A DNA stretch of 35,486 nt from CAYNFH01 sp964396385. GTDB taxonomy: Bacteria; Armatimonadota; Chthonomonadetes; Chthonomonadales; CAJBBX01. Under the pieces are notes generated by a model that ran no database searches, was not told where the DNA came from, and worked only from the letters and a program-made list of their open reading frames with translations. A program made the position numbers and the translations under genes. Positions 23,202-31,253 of the stretch are shown one piece after another. The stretch covers positions 1 through 35,486 of the forward strand of contig CAYNFH010000037.1 in assembly GCA_964396385.1 (NCBI GenBank), given 5' to 3'. The first letter of the stretch is position 1. Every line of letters starts with the position of its first letter.

Positions 23202-23726
23202 CTACTCTTTGAGCAGGTCGTTGATGAGCTGGTTCAAGATTTCGTCCGTCTCGAGGCTGTACCCGTTCTGTGTCCAGCGGATATGCCCCTTCCGATCTAC
23301 CAGCACCATCAGGGGAATGGATCCCTTGTTGTATGGCGGGTACTGGTTCTTGTCCAGGATGAGCCCGGCCGGATAGGTCATCCCCATGTCTTTGATGAAC
23401 TGCGGGACCCCCGACGGGTCGTCATCCACGGAGACGCCCAGGGCCACAAATCCGCGCCCAGAGTACTTCTTGTAGGCCTTTTCGATACCGGGGATGGACA
23501 TGCGGCACGGACCGCACCACGTCGCCCAGAAATCGATCAGCACCACCTTCCCCTTGAGGTCGGAGAGCTTCACCGGGCCGGAAGCGGCGCGGATGCCGAT
23601 GTCCGGCGCGGTGCCGCCGTCCTTGAGCGCGGGCGGCGTGTTCTGCTCGAACACCGCCCACGCGCCAACGTACGCTGCCACCAATACCAGCGCGATGAGG
23701 ATAATCCGCTCTGTCCTTCGGCTCAT
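23202..23726 (-). CDS. TlpA/ResA-like membrane-anchored thioredoxin
   Basis: The 174-residue protein has an N-terminal membrane anchor (about 8-26) and a periplasmic thioredoxin fold. The redox motif WCGPC has Cys71 and Cys74, inside the strand VVLIDFWATWCGPCR. SIPLMVLVDRKGHI carries the cis-proline loop. TlpA/ResA proteins reduce disulfides in cytochrome c maturation or other envelope proteins. It stands alone between a convergent hypothetical gene and the divergent alaS. No dedicated partner gene is present, so its substrate is unknown. Confidence 0.88.
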   Translation of the reverse strand: MSRRTERIILIALVLVAAYVGAWAVFEQNTPPALKDGGTAPDIGIRAASGPVKLSDLKGKVVLIDFWATWCGPCRMSIPGIEKAYKKYSGRGFVALGVSVDDDPSGVPQFIKDMGMTYPAGLILDKNQYPPYNKGSIPLMVLVDRKGHIRWTQNGYSLETDEILNQLINDLLKE

Positions 23727-23789
23727 GGTCTCTGAACACGCTCCTGGCTGCGGGCCTTGAGGCCTCCCGGACGCCGTCCCCGCAGATGC

Positions 23790-23795
23790 TATAAT
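23790..23795 (+). promoter_or_regulatory. -10 element upstream of alaS
   Basis: TATAAT lies 116 bases before the alaS ATG. The -35 is not recognisable at the usual spacing (TTGAGG at 23757 is too far). The transcript would include the inverted heptamer element at 23811-23878. Confidence 0.45.
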
Positions 23796-23810
23796 CCGCT
23801 ACTCTACGTC

Positions 23811-23878
23811 TGACGGGTGACGGACGACGGTGGACGGAACCGGATTCTGTCCGTCATCCGTCGCCCGTCATTCGTCAG
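23811..23878. repeat. Inverted heptamer element in the alaS leader
   Basis: The left arm is TGACGGG, TGACGGA, CGACGGT, GGACGGA (23811-23838). The right arm is CCGTCAT, CCGTCGC, CCGTCAT, TCGTCAG (23851-23878). The arms are largely complementary around a 12-base core that contains CCGGATTC. It would form a long hairpin in the alaS leader, 33 bases before the start codon. Confidence 0.8.
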
Positions 23879-23911
23879 CGGCCCGTTTGTTCGGCCGCTA
23901 TAGGAACCCGC

Positions 23912-26632
23912 ATGCTTGCCCGCGAGCTTCGCCAGCTATACATAGAGTTTTTCCGGGAGAGAGGTCACCTGCACCTTCCCGGTGCGCCGCTCATTCCCAT
24001 CGACGCACTCGGCGTGGAGGACACCTCCACGCTTTTCACGAGCGCCGGGATGCAGCAATTCAAGCCGTTCTTCACCGGCGAAGCCACTCCGCCTAGCCGC
24101 CGCGTAGTCACCGTGCAGAAGTGCATGCGCACGGGTGACATCGACAGCGTCGGCGACTTCTCCCACTGCACCTTCTTTGAGATGCTCGGCAACTTCAGCT
24201 TCGGCGACTACTTCAAGGCGGAGGTAATCCCGTGGACCTGGGAGTTCCTGATCGAGCAACTGAAGATCGACCCGGACCGGCTGGACGTTACCGTGTTCCA
24301 GGACGACGACGAGGCATTCGACATCTGGCACCGCGTCGTGGGGCTGCCGCAAGACCGCATTCACCGCCAGGGCGAAGACAAGAACTACTGGCCAGCTAAC
24401 GCCATCAGCAAAGGCCCCGACGGTCCCTGCGGCCCGTGCACCGAGATATTCTACCGCCTGGTTCCCGCGGAGGAGCTGACGCAGGACCCCAGCCTGACCC
24501 CGGACCAGCGGTTCGCCATCGACGACGATGCCGGCAAGTATGTTGAAATCTGGAACAACGTCTTCACCCAGTACAACCGCGGGCAGGACGAGCAGGGTCA
24601 CCCCATCCTGGACCCGTTGCCCAACAAGAACAACGACACGGGAGCCGGGCTGGACCGGATCGCCTACGTCATACAGGGCAAACGCAGCGTCTTCGAGACG
24701 GACCTCTTCACGCCCATCCTGAGCCGCATCGAGGAGCTCTCCGGCAAACGGTATGGAGGAACGGACGGCCCGCTGGACTTCGCCTTCCGCGTGGTGGCGG
24801 AGCACACGCGCTGCATGGTCTTCTGCATCGGCGACGGGGTTACGCCTTCCAACGAGGGACGCGGCTACGTGCTGCGGCGCATCATGCGCCGGGCGGTGCG
24901 GTTTGGCAAGACGGCGATGGGTTTTGAGGAGCCGTTCCTCCACAAGGTTGCCCCTAAAGTGATGGAGCAGATGGGCGACTTCTACCCGGAGATTGTTGAG
25001 CGCCGCGATCTCATCGTCCAGACGATTCTTTCGGAGGAGGAGCGGTTCCGGCATACGCTGGACAACGGCATGCACCGCCTCAACGAGCTGCTTGCGACGC
25101 CGTCCGCGCAACAGTCCAAGATGCTGGCCGGAGTGGACGCGTTTACCCTCTATGACACCTATGGGTTCCCGCTGGAGCTTACTCAGGAGATTGCAGCGGA
25201 GCAGGGCGTCTCGGTGGACCTTGAAGAGTACGGCCGAGCTCTGAGGCGCCAGCAGGAGACTTCTCGCGCGGCCGCGGGCGAAAAGGAAGTCTTCCGCAGC
25301 TCCGGGGCTGCATTGGCGGAGCTGCAGCGGACGCTCTCCCCCACCGAGTTCCTGGGATATTCGGATACTATTGCCGAGGCAACCGTCCTGGCGATGTTGC
25401 GCGACGGGCAACGGGTAGAGTTAGCGCGCGCCGGGGACCAGGTGGAGATTGTCCTCGAACGCACTCCCTTCTACGCGGAGGCCGGCGGGCAGGTGGGAGA
25501 CACGGGCCTCATTCAGGCGCCCTCCGGCGACACTACCTGCGCGCTGCTCGTCCAAGTGGACGATACGCAGAAGGCCGCCGGAATCTACCTGCACCGCGCG
25601 ACGGTCAAGGAGGGAGAGGCAACGGTGGGCCAGCGCGTCCACGTGGCGGTGAACGGCGCGCGCAGGCGCAGTATCATGCGCAACCACACCGCAACGCACC
25701 TGCTGCACGCGGCGCTGCGGGCGGTTCTGGGCACGCATGTGCACCAGAAGGGGTCGCTGGTCGCGCCCGACCGGTTGCGGTTCGACTTTACGCACGCCAA
25801 GCCCATGACACCGGACGACATCCGGCGCGTAGAGGAGATAGTGAACGGGGAGGTGCTGGAGGACCTGCCGGTCCGCATCCACGTGGACATCTCCATCGAC
25901 GAGGCCCGGTCCCGCCGGGCGATGATGCTCTTCGGTGAGAAGTACGGCGGTCGCGTCCGGATGGTGGAGGTCCCCGGATTCAGCCTGGAGCTATGCGGAG
26001 GTACGCACCTGAGCCACCTGGCGCAGGTCGGCTTGTTCAAGATCGTCTCCGAGACCGGTGTGGCGGCCGGTGTGCGGCGCATCGAGGCAGTGACCGGCGA
26101 GGGCGCGTACCGTTACGTCAATGAGCGCGAAGAGGCTCTGGAGCGGGTGGCGGGTGCGCTGAAGACAACTCCGCGTGACGTGCTGGTGGCCGTGGAGCGG
26201 TTGCATCAGCAGCGGGCGCAGTTGGAGAAGCAGATCCAGCAGCTAAAGTCCAGCGCGGCCGGCCAGGGAGACGCCCTGCACGCGCAGGAGGTCGGCGGCG
26301 TTACCGTACTTACAGGATCCCTGCCTAACGCGGACGCCGAAGTGCTGTCCGCCGCCGCGGACCGGGCGGCGCAGCAGCACCGTTCTGCCATCATCGTCGC
26401 GGCGGCGGTGGTGGACGGGCAGGCCCGGTTTGCTGCCAAGGTGACGCCGGACCTGGTAAATCGGGGCTTCCACGCCGGAAACCTGGTACGCTCGGTAGCC
26501 GAACTTGCCGGTGGCCGCGGCGGCGGTCGGCCGGACTTCGCTCAGGCCGGTGGCGGCGACCCGTCCCGGGTAGCAGACGCGCTGGCTGCCGTAGCCCAGC
26601 TCATTGGAGAGCAGGTGAGAGGTGAGAGGTGA
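23912..26632 (+). CDS. alaS: Alanine--tRNA ligase
   Basis: The 906-residue class II synthetase attaches alanine to tRNA-Ala in the cytoplasm. The catalytic domain begins at the N-terminus (RQLYIEFFRERGH, FTSAGMQQFKPFF, VTVQKCMRTGDIDSVG). NNDTGAGLDRI and the helical tRNA-recognition region follow. The editing domain has the zinc ligands HTATH near 590 and CGGTH near 695, and a C-Ala region ends the protein (GGGRPDFAQAGG). All core motifs are intact. ATG 23912 has AGGA nearby. The last residues QVRGER and the stop come from a GGTGAGA heptamer array, as in the polymerase gene at 11001. It is likely monocistronic. Confidence 0.97.
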   Translation: MLARELRQLYIEFFRERGHLHLPGAPLIPIDALGVEDTSTLFTSAGMQQFKPFFTGEATPPSRRVVTVQKCMRTGDIDSVGDFSHCTFFEMLGNFSFGDYFKAEVIPWTWEFLIEQLKIDPDRLDVTVFQDDDEAFDIWHRVVGLPQDRIHRQGEDKNYWPANAISKGPDGPCGPCTEIFYRLVPAEELTQDPSLTPDQRFAIDDDAGKYVEIWNNVFTQYNRGQDEQGHPILDPLPNKNNDTGAGLDRIAYVIQGKRSVFETDLFTPILSRIEELSGKRYGGTDGPLDFAFRVVAEHTRCMVFCIGDGVTPSNEGRGYVLRRIMRRAVRFGKTAMGFEEPFLHKVAPKVMEQMGDFYPEIVERRDLIVQTILSEEERFRHTLDNGMHRLNELLATPSAQQSKMLAGVDAFTLYDTYGFPLELTQEIAAEQGVSVDLEEYGRALRRQQETSRAAAGEKEVFRSSGAALAELQRTLSPTEFLGYSDTIAEATVLAMLRDGQRVELARAGDQVEIVLERTPFYAEAGGQVGDTGLIQAPSGDTTCALLVQVDDTQKAAGIYLHRATVKEGEATVGQRVHVAVNGARRRSIMRNHTATHLLHAALRAVLGTHVHQKGSLVAPDRLRFDFTHAKPMTPDDIRRVEEIVNGEVLEDLPVRIHVDISIDEARSRRAMMLFGEKYGGRVRMVEVPGFSLELCGGTHLSHLAQVGLFKIVSETGVAAGVRRIEAVTGEGAYRYVNEREEALERVAGALKTTPRDVLVAVERLHQQRAQLEKQIQQLKSSAAGQGDALHAQEVGGVTVLTGSLPNADAEVLSAAADRAAQQHRSAIIVAAAVVDGQARFAAKVTPDLVNRGFHAGNLVRSVAELAGGRGGGRPDFAQAGGGDPSRVADALAAVAQLIGEQVRGER

Positions 26633-26713
26633 GTGCCATATCCGAGTTACTTCTGCTCCCCCAGTAATGGGGGCTGGGGCGCTTCCGCGGCCTCTCACCT
26701 CTCACCTCTCACC
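26614..26713. repeat. Inverted heptamer element with GTAA-loop hairpin at the alaS 3' end
   Basis: The left arm is GGTGAGA twice plus a partial third (26614-26633), and the right arm is TCTCACC three times (26693-26713). The arms are perfectly complementary. Between them CCCCCA (26658-26663) and TGGGGG (26668-26673) form a stem with a GTAA tetraloop. The element overlaps the alaS stop and ends just before the next promoter, so it probably ends alaS transcription. Confidence 0.85.
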
Positions 26714-26717
26714 TATG

Positions 26718-26747
26718 TTGACACCGCCGGATCGGCATACCTATAAT
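26718..26747 (+). promoter_or_regulatory. Perfect-consensus sigma70 promoter
   Basis: TTGACA (26718-26723), an 18-base spacer and TATAAT (26742-26747). Transcription should begin near 26754. The element begins five bases after the heptamer array. It decides the start of the downstream gene. Confidence 0.85.
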
Positions 26748-26785
26748 TCTCCGGGAGAGCCGTGGGCTTTCCCAAGGAGTCCCTC

Positions 26786-28384
26786 TTGATCGAGGTCGAG
26801 CTTTCCGCCCCCGAAGTGCCGATTGAGCCGGGCGGCACCGCCCAGCTTACGGTGACCATCACCAACCGGCAGGACCACGACGACCACGTCTTCATCGAGA
26901 TAGAGGGCATCGACGTGGAGTGGTACGCGCTCCCGGTGCCCGCCGTAAACGTAGCCGCCGGAAACTCCCAGTCCGCGCGGATTCTCTTCAAGGTGGCGCG
27001 CTCCAGCGAGAGCGCCGCCGGCACCTATCCCTTCCTGGTCCGCGCCCGCGGCATGGAGTCCGGCGAGAGCGGCGTCCAGCAGGCGGCTCTGGTCATTAAG
27101 GCGTTCAACGCTCTCCAGATGGACCTGACCCCCAAGCGCGCCACCGCTACCTTCGCGCACCGGGCCCAGGTGTTCGACGTCCACGTCTCTAATTTGGGCA
27201 ACCAGGACGAGACACTGGACCTGTACGCATCCGATCCGGACGACGGCTGCGCCTATGAGTTCGAGACGAGCCGCATCACGCTCAAGCCTGGCCGATCGGA
27301 GGTGGTGCCGATGCGCGTAGAGCCGGTCACGCAGCCGGTCTTCGGCGTCGGACGCCTGTTCAGTTTCGTGATCACCGCCCGCTCGGTGGAGGACTCCTAC
27401 GTCTCCTGCAACGTTACCGGCCAGATCGAGCGGCGAGCATTCGTCTCTCCGTTCGTGGCGGCCCTTCTCCTGCTCATACTGGCGGGGTTTGGCTCCTGGG
27501 CGCTTTTCAGGCCCCGGCCCGTGGTGATCGAGTCGTTTACGGAGAGCCCGGCGCAGGTCACGCGCGGACAGGCCATCACGCTCGCCTGGGTGCTGGGCAA
27601 CTTCGGGCGCGGGGCGCAGGCGTACATCAAGGGCAGCGACAACACGACCATCCCGGTAAGCGCCCCCGCCGGTTCCGTCAAGGTGACGCCGGACTTAACC
27701 ACGACCTATGAGCTGGTGGCGCAGGGGGGCGGCAAGACCGACCGGCGGACCTCCCAGGTCATCGTGGTGCCGGGACCGAAACCCCTGGCGCCCAGGATCA
27801 GCTCCTTTACCGCGTCGCGCGAGCTGGTGCATCAGGGAGATACGGTAACGCTCACCTGGAGCGTAGATCGCGCAAAGGTTGTCGCCCTGGATCCGCTCGG
27901 CAAGTCCAACGATCCGCGCCTCTGGAACAGCCAGGAGGTGCAGCCGCCAGCCGACACCACCTATATCCTCCATGCCCAGGGGCCCGGCGGTGTGGTTTCC
28001 AGGAGCGTGAAAGTCCACGTAGTCCCGATCACGGAATCCACTGCGGAGATTCACGGGTTCAAGGTGAAGCCGGACACCATCCACGTCGGCGAGCAGGCGA
28101 CGCTTAGCTGGTCTGTCGGCAACGCGTCAGACGTTCAGATAGACAATGGAGTGGGCGGAGGGCTGAAGCCGAAGGACAAGTTCATTGTCTCTCCCAGCCA
28201 GACGACGACCTATACGCTGAGCGTCAGCGACGACAAGGGCAACCGGCGCACCAGGCAGGTGACGCTCACCGTCTTGCCCGCGGAGCCTCCGCCACCGTCG
28301 CAGTCTGAGACCAACCCGCAGTCCCCGCCGGGAGCGCCGACTCCGTCCACGGGAGGCGAGCCCTCCGGCCAGCCCCCGCATTAG
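26786..28384 (+). CDS. Single-pass membrane protein with multiple Ig-like domains
   Basis: The 532-residue protein starts at TTG 26786, six bases after AAGGAG and about 32 bases after the predicted transcription start; GTG 26762 would leave almost no leader. Residues 1-105 and 108-215 form two beta-sandwich domains (PGGTAQLTVTITNRQD and VHVSNLGNQDETLDLYA, like the COG1470/NEW3 type). One helix (218-241) follows, then three further Ig-like repeats with the pattern QVTRGQAITLAWVLGN, VHQGDTVTLTWSVD and IHVGEQATLSWSVGN, each ending TTTYxL. The tail is Pro/Ser-rich (about 500-532). There is no signal peptide, so the domains lie on opposite sides of the membrane. Its binding partner is unknown. Confidence 0.82.
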   Translation: MIEVELSAPEVPIEPGGTAQLTVTITNRQDHDDHVFIEIEGIDVEWYALPVPAVNVAAGNSQSARILFKVARSSESAAGTYPFLVRARGMESGESGVQQAALVIKAFNALQMDLTPKRATATFAHRAQVFDVHVSNLGNQDETLDLYASDPDDGCAYEFETSRITLKPGRSEVVPMRVEPVTQPVFGVGRLFSFVITARSVEDSYVSCNVTGQIERRAFVSPFVAALLLLILAGFGSWALFRPRPVVIESFTESPAQVTRGQAITLAWVLGNFGRGAQAYIKGSDNTTIPVSAPAGSVKVTPDLTTTYELVAQGGGKTDRRTSQVIVVPGPKPLAPRISSFTASRELVHQGDTVTLTWSVDRAKVVALDPLGKSNDPRLWNSQEVQPPADTTYILHAQGPGGVVSRSVKVHVVPITESTAEIHGFKVKPDTIHVGEQATLSWSVGNASDVQIDNGVGGGLKPKDKFIVSPSQTTTYTLSVSDDKGNRRTRQVTLTVLPAEPPPPSQSETNPQSPPGAPTPSTGGEPSGQPPH

Positions 28385-28386
28385 GG

Positions 28387-28456
28387 ATGGAGTAATGGAG
28401 TAATGGATTCCGGACTCCCGGACATCACTCCACTACTCCACAACTCCATTACTCCG
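28387..28456. repeat. Octamer inverted element between convergent genes
   Basis: The left arm is ATGGAGTA twice and ATGGATTC (28387-28410). The right arm has four units ending in CTCC(A/G) (28425-28456), including ACTCCATTACTCC complementary to the left arm. The core TCCGG-ACTC-CCGGA (28409-28422) is itself a five-base-pair hairpin. It fills the whole gap between the Ig-like gene and the aldehyde dehydrogenase and probably acts as a two-way terminator. Confidence 0.8.
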
Positions 28457-29843
28457 TCGCCTTCTCCCTTGGGGTGGCGTTCTTGATCCACACGGCTTTG
28501 ATATTCACGAACTCCCGAATGCCGAAGACGCTCAGCTCCCGGCCATAGCCGGAGCGCTTCACGCCGCCGAAGGGCAGGGGCGGGGAAGACGCCACCATCT
28601 CATTGACGAACACCATGCCCGCCTCGATCCCTTCGATGAGCCGGTCTCGCTCAGCCGATTCGTTCGTCCAGGCGCTCGCGCCAAGGCCAAACGGAGTATC
28701 ATTGGCCTTCCGGATCGCCTCCTCCAGATCGTGCACTCGAAAGAGCGCCGCCACCGGCCCGAACAGCTCTTCCTGGTCCGCCGGGGAGCCTTCGGGGATG
28801 TCCGCGAGCACAGTTGGCGCGTAGTAGCAGCCGGGCCGTTCCAGTCGCTTGCCACCCGTCAGAAGCCGGGCGCCTTTCCGCACGGTCTCCTGCACCTGCT
28901 CGTCGAGGCCTGCGAGGATATCCTTCGTAGCGAGCGGCCCGACGTCGGTCTTCTCGTCCATGGGATCACCCACGACGAGCGACTGCATGACGTCCACGAA
29001 GCGGCGCTCGAACTCGTCATAGATCCGCTCGTGGACGATGAACCGCTTCGCGGCGATGCAGGACTGGCCGTTGTTGATGGCCCGTGCTTGTACTGCCATG
29101 CGCACCGTCACCTTCAGGTCCGCGCTCGGCATCACCACGAAGGGATCGCTCCCGCCTAGCTCCAGAACGGTCTTCTTGAGTTTCCGGCCCGCGTCCGCAC
29201 CTACTGAGCTTCCGGCCGCATCGCTGCCCGTGAGGGTGGCCGCCGCGATGCGCCGGTCAGCAATCAGTGCTGTGACCTTGTCCGGGCCGATGAGCAGCGT
29301 CTGGAACACACCCTCCGGAAAGCCGGCGCGCCGCAGGATCTCCTCGATGGCCAGGGAGCACTGCGGGACGTTCGAGGCGTGCTTCAGCAGTCCCACGTTA
29401 CCGGCCATCAGGGCCGGAGCCGCGAACCGGAAGACCTGCCAGAAGGGGAAGTTCCAGGGCATGATCGCGAGGACCGGTCCGATCGGCTGGTACTTAACGT
29501 AGGCGCGCGCGCCCTCTACGGGCACGTCCTCGTCCGCCAGGAATCGCTCAGCGTTGTCCGCGTAGTACCGGCAGCCGCGGGCGCACTTCTCCGCCTCCTG
29601 CACGGCGGCCTTGAGGGGCTTACCCATCTCCTGGGTCATGAGGCGTCCCCAGCGATGCTTCTCCCCTTCCAGGATCTCCGCCGCCTCCCTCATCCTTTCC
29701 GCTCTATCCGCGAAGGAGCTTCTCCGGTGTGCCTGAAACGCCTCCTCCGCCTTCCGGAGCTTCGCCTCGATAGAGGCGTCGTCCTCGGCCTCAAACTTCC
29801 GGAGCACCTCTCCCGTCGCCGGATTACGGCTCTCGATGGCCAT
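28449..29843 (-). CDS. NAD(P)-dependent aldehyde dehydrogenase, succinate-semialdehyde dehydrogenase-like
   Basis: The 464-residue enzyme oxidises an aldehyde to an acid in the cytoplasm. It has the cofactor-binding segment IMPWNFPFWQ, LTGSDAAGSSV, the general base Glu228 in LELGGSDPF and the nucleophile Cys262 in NNGQSCIAAKRF, then LFGPVAALF. The short length and sequence style match the GabD/Sad group of succinate-semialdehyde dehydrogenases. It starts with ATG 29843 after GGAGAGG and overlaps the RarA gene end by 20 bases, so it is the last gene of a three-gene unit. The stop codon lies at the edge of the octamer element. No other GABA or lysine catabolism gene is nearby, so the true substrate is uncertain. 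Confidence 0.92.
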   Translation of the reverse strand: MAIESRNPATGEVLRKFEAEDDASIEAKLRKAEEAFQAHRRSSFADRAERMREAAEILEGEKHRWGRLMTQEMGKPLKAAVQEAEKCARGCRYYADNAERFLADEDVPVEGARAYVKYQPIGPVLAIMPWNFPFWQVFRFAAPALMAGNVGLLKHASNVPQCSLAIEEILRRAGFPEGVFQTLLIGPDKVTALIADRRIAAATLTGSDAAGSSVGADAGRKLKKTVLELGGSDPFVVMPSADLKVTVRMAVQARAINNGQSCIAAKRFIVHERIYDEFERRFVDVMQSLVVGDPMDEKTDVGPLATKDILAGLDEQVQETVRKGARLLTGGKRLERPGCYYAPTVLADIPEGSPADQEELFGPVAALFRVHDLEEAIRKANDTPFGLGASAWTNESAERDRLIEGIEAGMVFVNEMVASSPPLPFGGVKRSGYGRELSVFGIREFVNIKAVWIKNATPREKATE

Positions 29844-31239
29844 CGGTCCTCTCCTTCATGCGCTGCTTGATAGCCGCTTCCTCGCCGTTGTCGGTAGGCT
29901 CGTAGTACGGGGCCGAGCGCGCACCTGGTGGGACGTACTCCTGCTCCACGTAGTTCCCGGGGTAGTCGTGCGGGTAGAGATATCCCTTGCCGTGACCGAA
30001 CCGCTTCACACCGGGGTGGCTGGCGTCGCGGAGCGGGAGCGGCACCGGCGCTGGGCCGCGCTCGCGGATATCGTCCATAGCGCGGCCCAGCGCAACCATG
30101 GACCGGTTGCTCTTGGGGGCGGCGGCGAGGTAGGTGGTGGCCTGTGCGAGCGTGAGCTGTGCTTCCGGCATGCCGATGAACATCACGGCCTGCGCCGCTG
30201 CGTTGGCCAACACCAGTCCCAGCGGATCCGCGTTGCCAAGGTCTTCGGAGGCGAGGATCACCAGCCGGCGGGCGATGAACCGGGGATCCTCGCCCGCCAT
30301 GAGCATGCGCGCGAGCCAGTAGAGCGCGGCGTCGGGGTCCGAGCCCCGCACAGACTTGATGAAGGCGGAGATGGTGTCGTAGTGTTCGTCGCTAGCCTTA
30401 TCGTACCGGAGCGCCCTTTGCTGCGCCGCCTCCTCCGCAATGGCGAGCGTAACTACGCGGGTTGATGGCTGATGGTTGATGGTTGATGGTCCGGAATCCG
30501 GAGTCCCCCCTTCTCCCCTTCTCCCCTTCTCCCCCTCCACAGCTTCTACGGCCGCCTCCAGGGCGTTCAGCGCGGTACGGGCATCACCGCCGGAGATCCC
30601 CCCCAGAAAGTCCAGTGCGTCTTCTTCTATCGTGGCGCCGGTCCTGCCGAGGCCGCGCTCCTCGTCCTGGAGCGCCCGCAGCAGCAGGCTCCGGATGACA
30701 TCCTCGGACAGCGACTCGAAGCGGAAAACGCGTGAGCGGGAGATGAGCGGCGCATTCACCTCGAAGTAGGGGTTCTCCGTGGTCGCCCCGATGAGCGCCA
30801 CGGTACCGTCCTCCACGTGCGGCAGCAGCGCGTCCTGCTGGCTCTTGTTCCAGCGGTGGATCTCATCCACGAAGAGGATAGTCTTCTGACCGAGCTTGCG
30901 GCGCCGCTCCCGGGCGCGGTCGATCACCTTCCGCAAGTCCGCCACGCCGGAGGTGACGGCGGAGAAATTCTCGAACGCAGCACGCGTGGTGCGAGCGATG
31001 ATGGCCGCCAGGGTGGACTTTCCTGAGCCGGGAGGTCCCCAGAAGATGACGGAGGTGAGCCGGTCCGCCTCGATAGCCCGCCGCAGCAGCGTGCCGGGGC
31101 CGACCACACTCTCCTGGCCCACGAATTCGTCCAGCGTCCTCGGCCGCATCCGCGCCGCCAGCGGCGCATCCTCCGCCGCTGGCACTCCAGGACTGGACTC
31201 ATCGAACAGGTTGGCCGAGGCGTCTTCTGGCGAACTCAC
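29824..31239 (-). CDS. rarA: Replication-associated recombination protein A (AAA+ ATPase) with in-frame insertion
   Basis: The 471-residue AAA+ ATPase (RarA/MgsA, related to WRNIP1) acts at stalled replication forks. Walker A is at 68-76 (GPPGSGKST) and Walker B is ILFVDEIHRW. Sensor 1 is GATTENP, followed by the arginine-finger region and the MgsA tetramerisation domain (RALRYDKASDEHYDTISAFIKSVRGSD to the C-terminus). Between the lid (ARTALNALEAAVEA) and that domain is an extra low-complexity stretch, EGEKGRRGEGG then TPDSGPSTINHQPST. It is encoded by two repeat arrays at 30462-30532. RarA homologues have only a short loop there. The GTG 31239 start lies in another heptamer array. It is coupled to the M32 gene upstream and the dehydrogenase downstream. 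Confidence 0.95.
   Translation of the reverse strand: MSSPEDASANLFDESSPGVPAAEDAPLAARMRPRTLDEFVGQESVVGPGTLLRRAIEADRLTSVIFWGPPGSGKSTLAAIIARTTRAAFENFSAVTSGVADLRKVIDRARERRRKLGQKTILFVDEIHRWNKSQQDALLPHVEDGTVALIGATTENPYFEVNAPLISRSRVFRFESLSEDVIRSLLLRALQDEERGLGRTGATIEEDALDFLGGISGGDARTALNALEAAVEAVEGEKGRRGEGGTPDSGPSTINHQPSTRVVTLAIAEEAAQQRALRYDKASDEHYDTISAFIKSVRGSDPDAALYWLARMLMAGEDPRFIARRLVILASEDLGNADPLGLVLANAAAQAVMFIGMPEAQLTLAQATTYLAAAPKSNRSMVALGRAMDDIRERGPAPVPLPLRDASHPGVKRFGHGKGYLYPHDYPGNYVEQEYVPPGARSAPYYEPTDNGEEAAIKQRMKERTDGHREP
30462..30532. repeat. Double tandem array inside rarA
   Basis: TTGATGG-type heptamers occur four times (30462-30489; the second unit is CTGATGG). The core TCCGG-AAT-CCGGA follows (30490-30502), then the octamer CCTTCTCC three times (30509-30532). 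The two arrays are not complementary. The element keeps the rarA frame open. Confidence 0.85.
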
Positions 31240-31253
31240 CTCTCACCTCTCAC
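31235..31253. repeat. CTCACCT heptamer array between M32 and rarA
   Basis: 2.7 copies with period 7, spanning the stop of the M32 gene and the GTG start of rarA. It has the same unit as the arrays at 10994, 26614 and 26693. Confidence 0.75.

Noticed and set aside
23936..25411. 491-codon minus-strand frame opposite alaS
   Set aside because: Antisense to all catalytic motifs of alaS and without recognisable domains.
10994..31253. CRISPR array
   Set aside because: The repeats are contiguous 7-8 base units with no spacers and no cas genes nearby.
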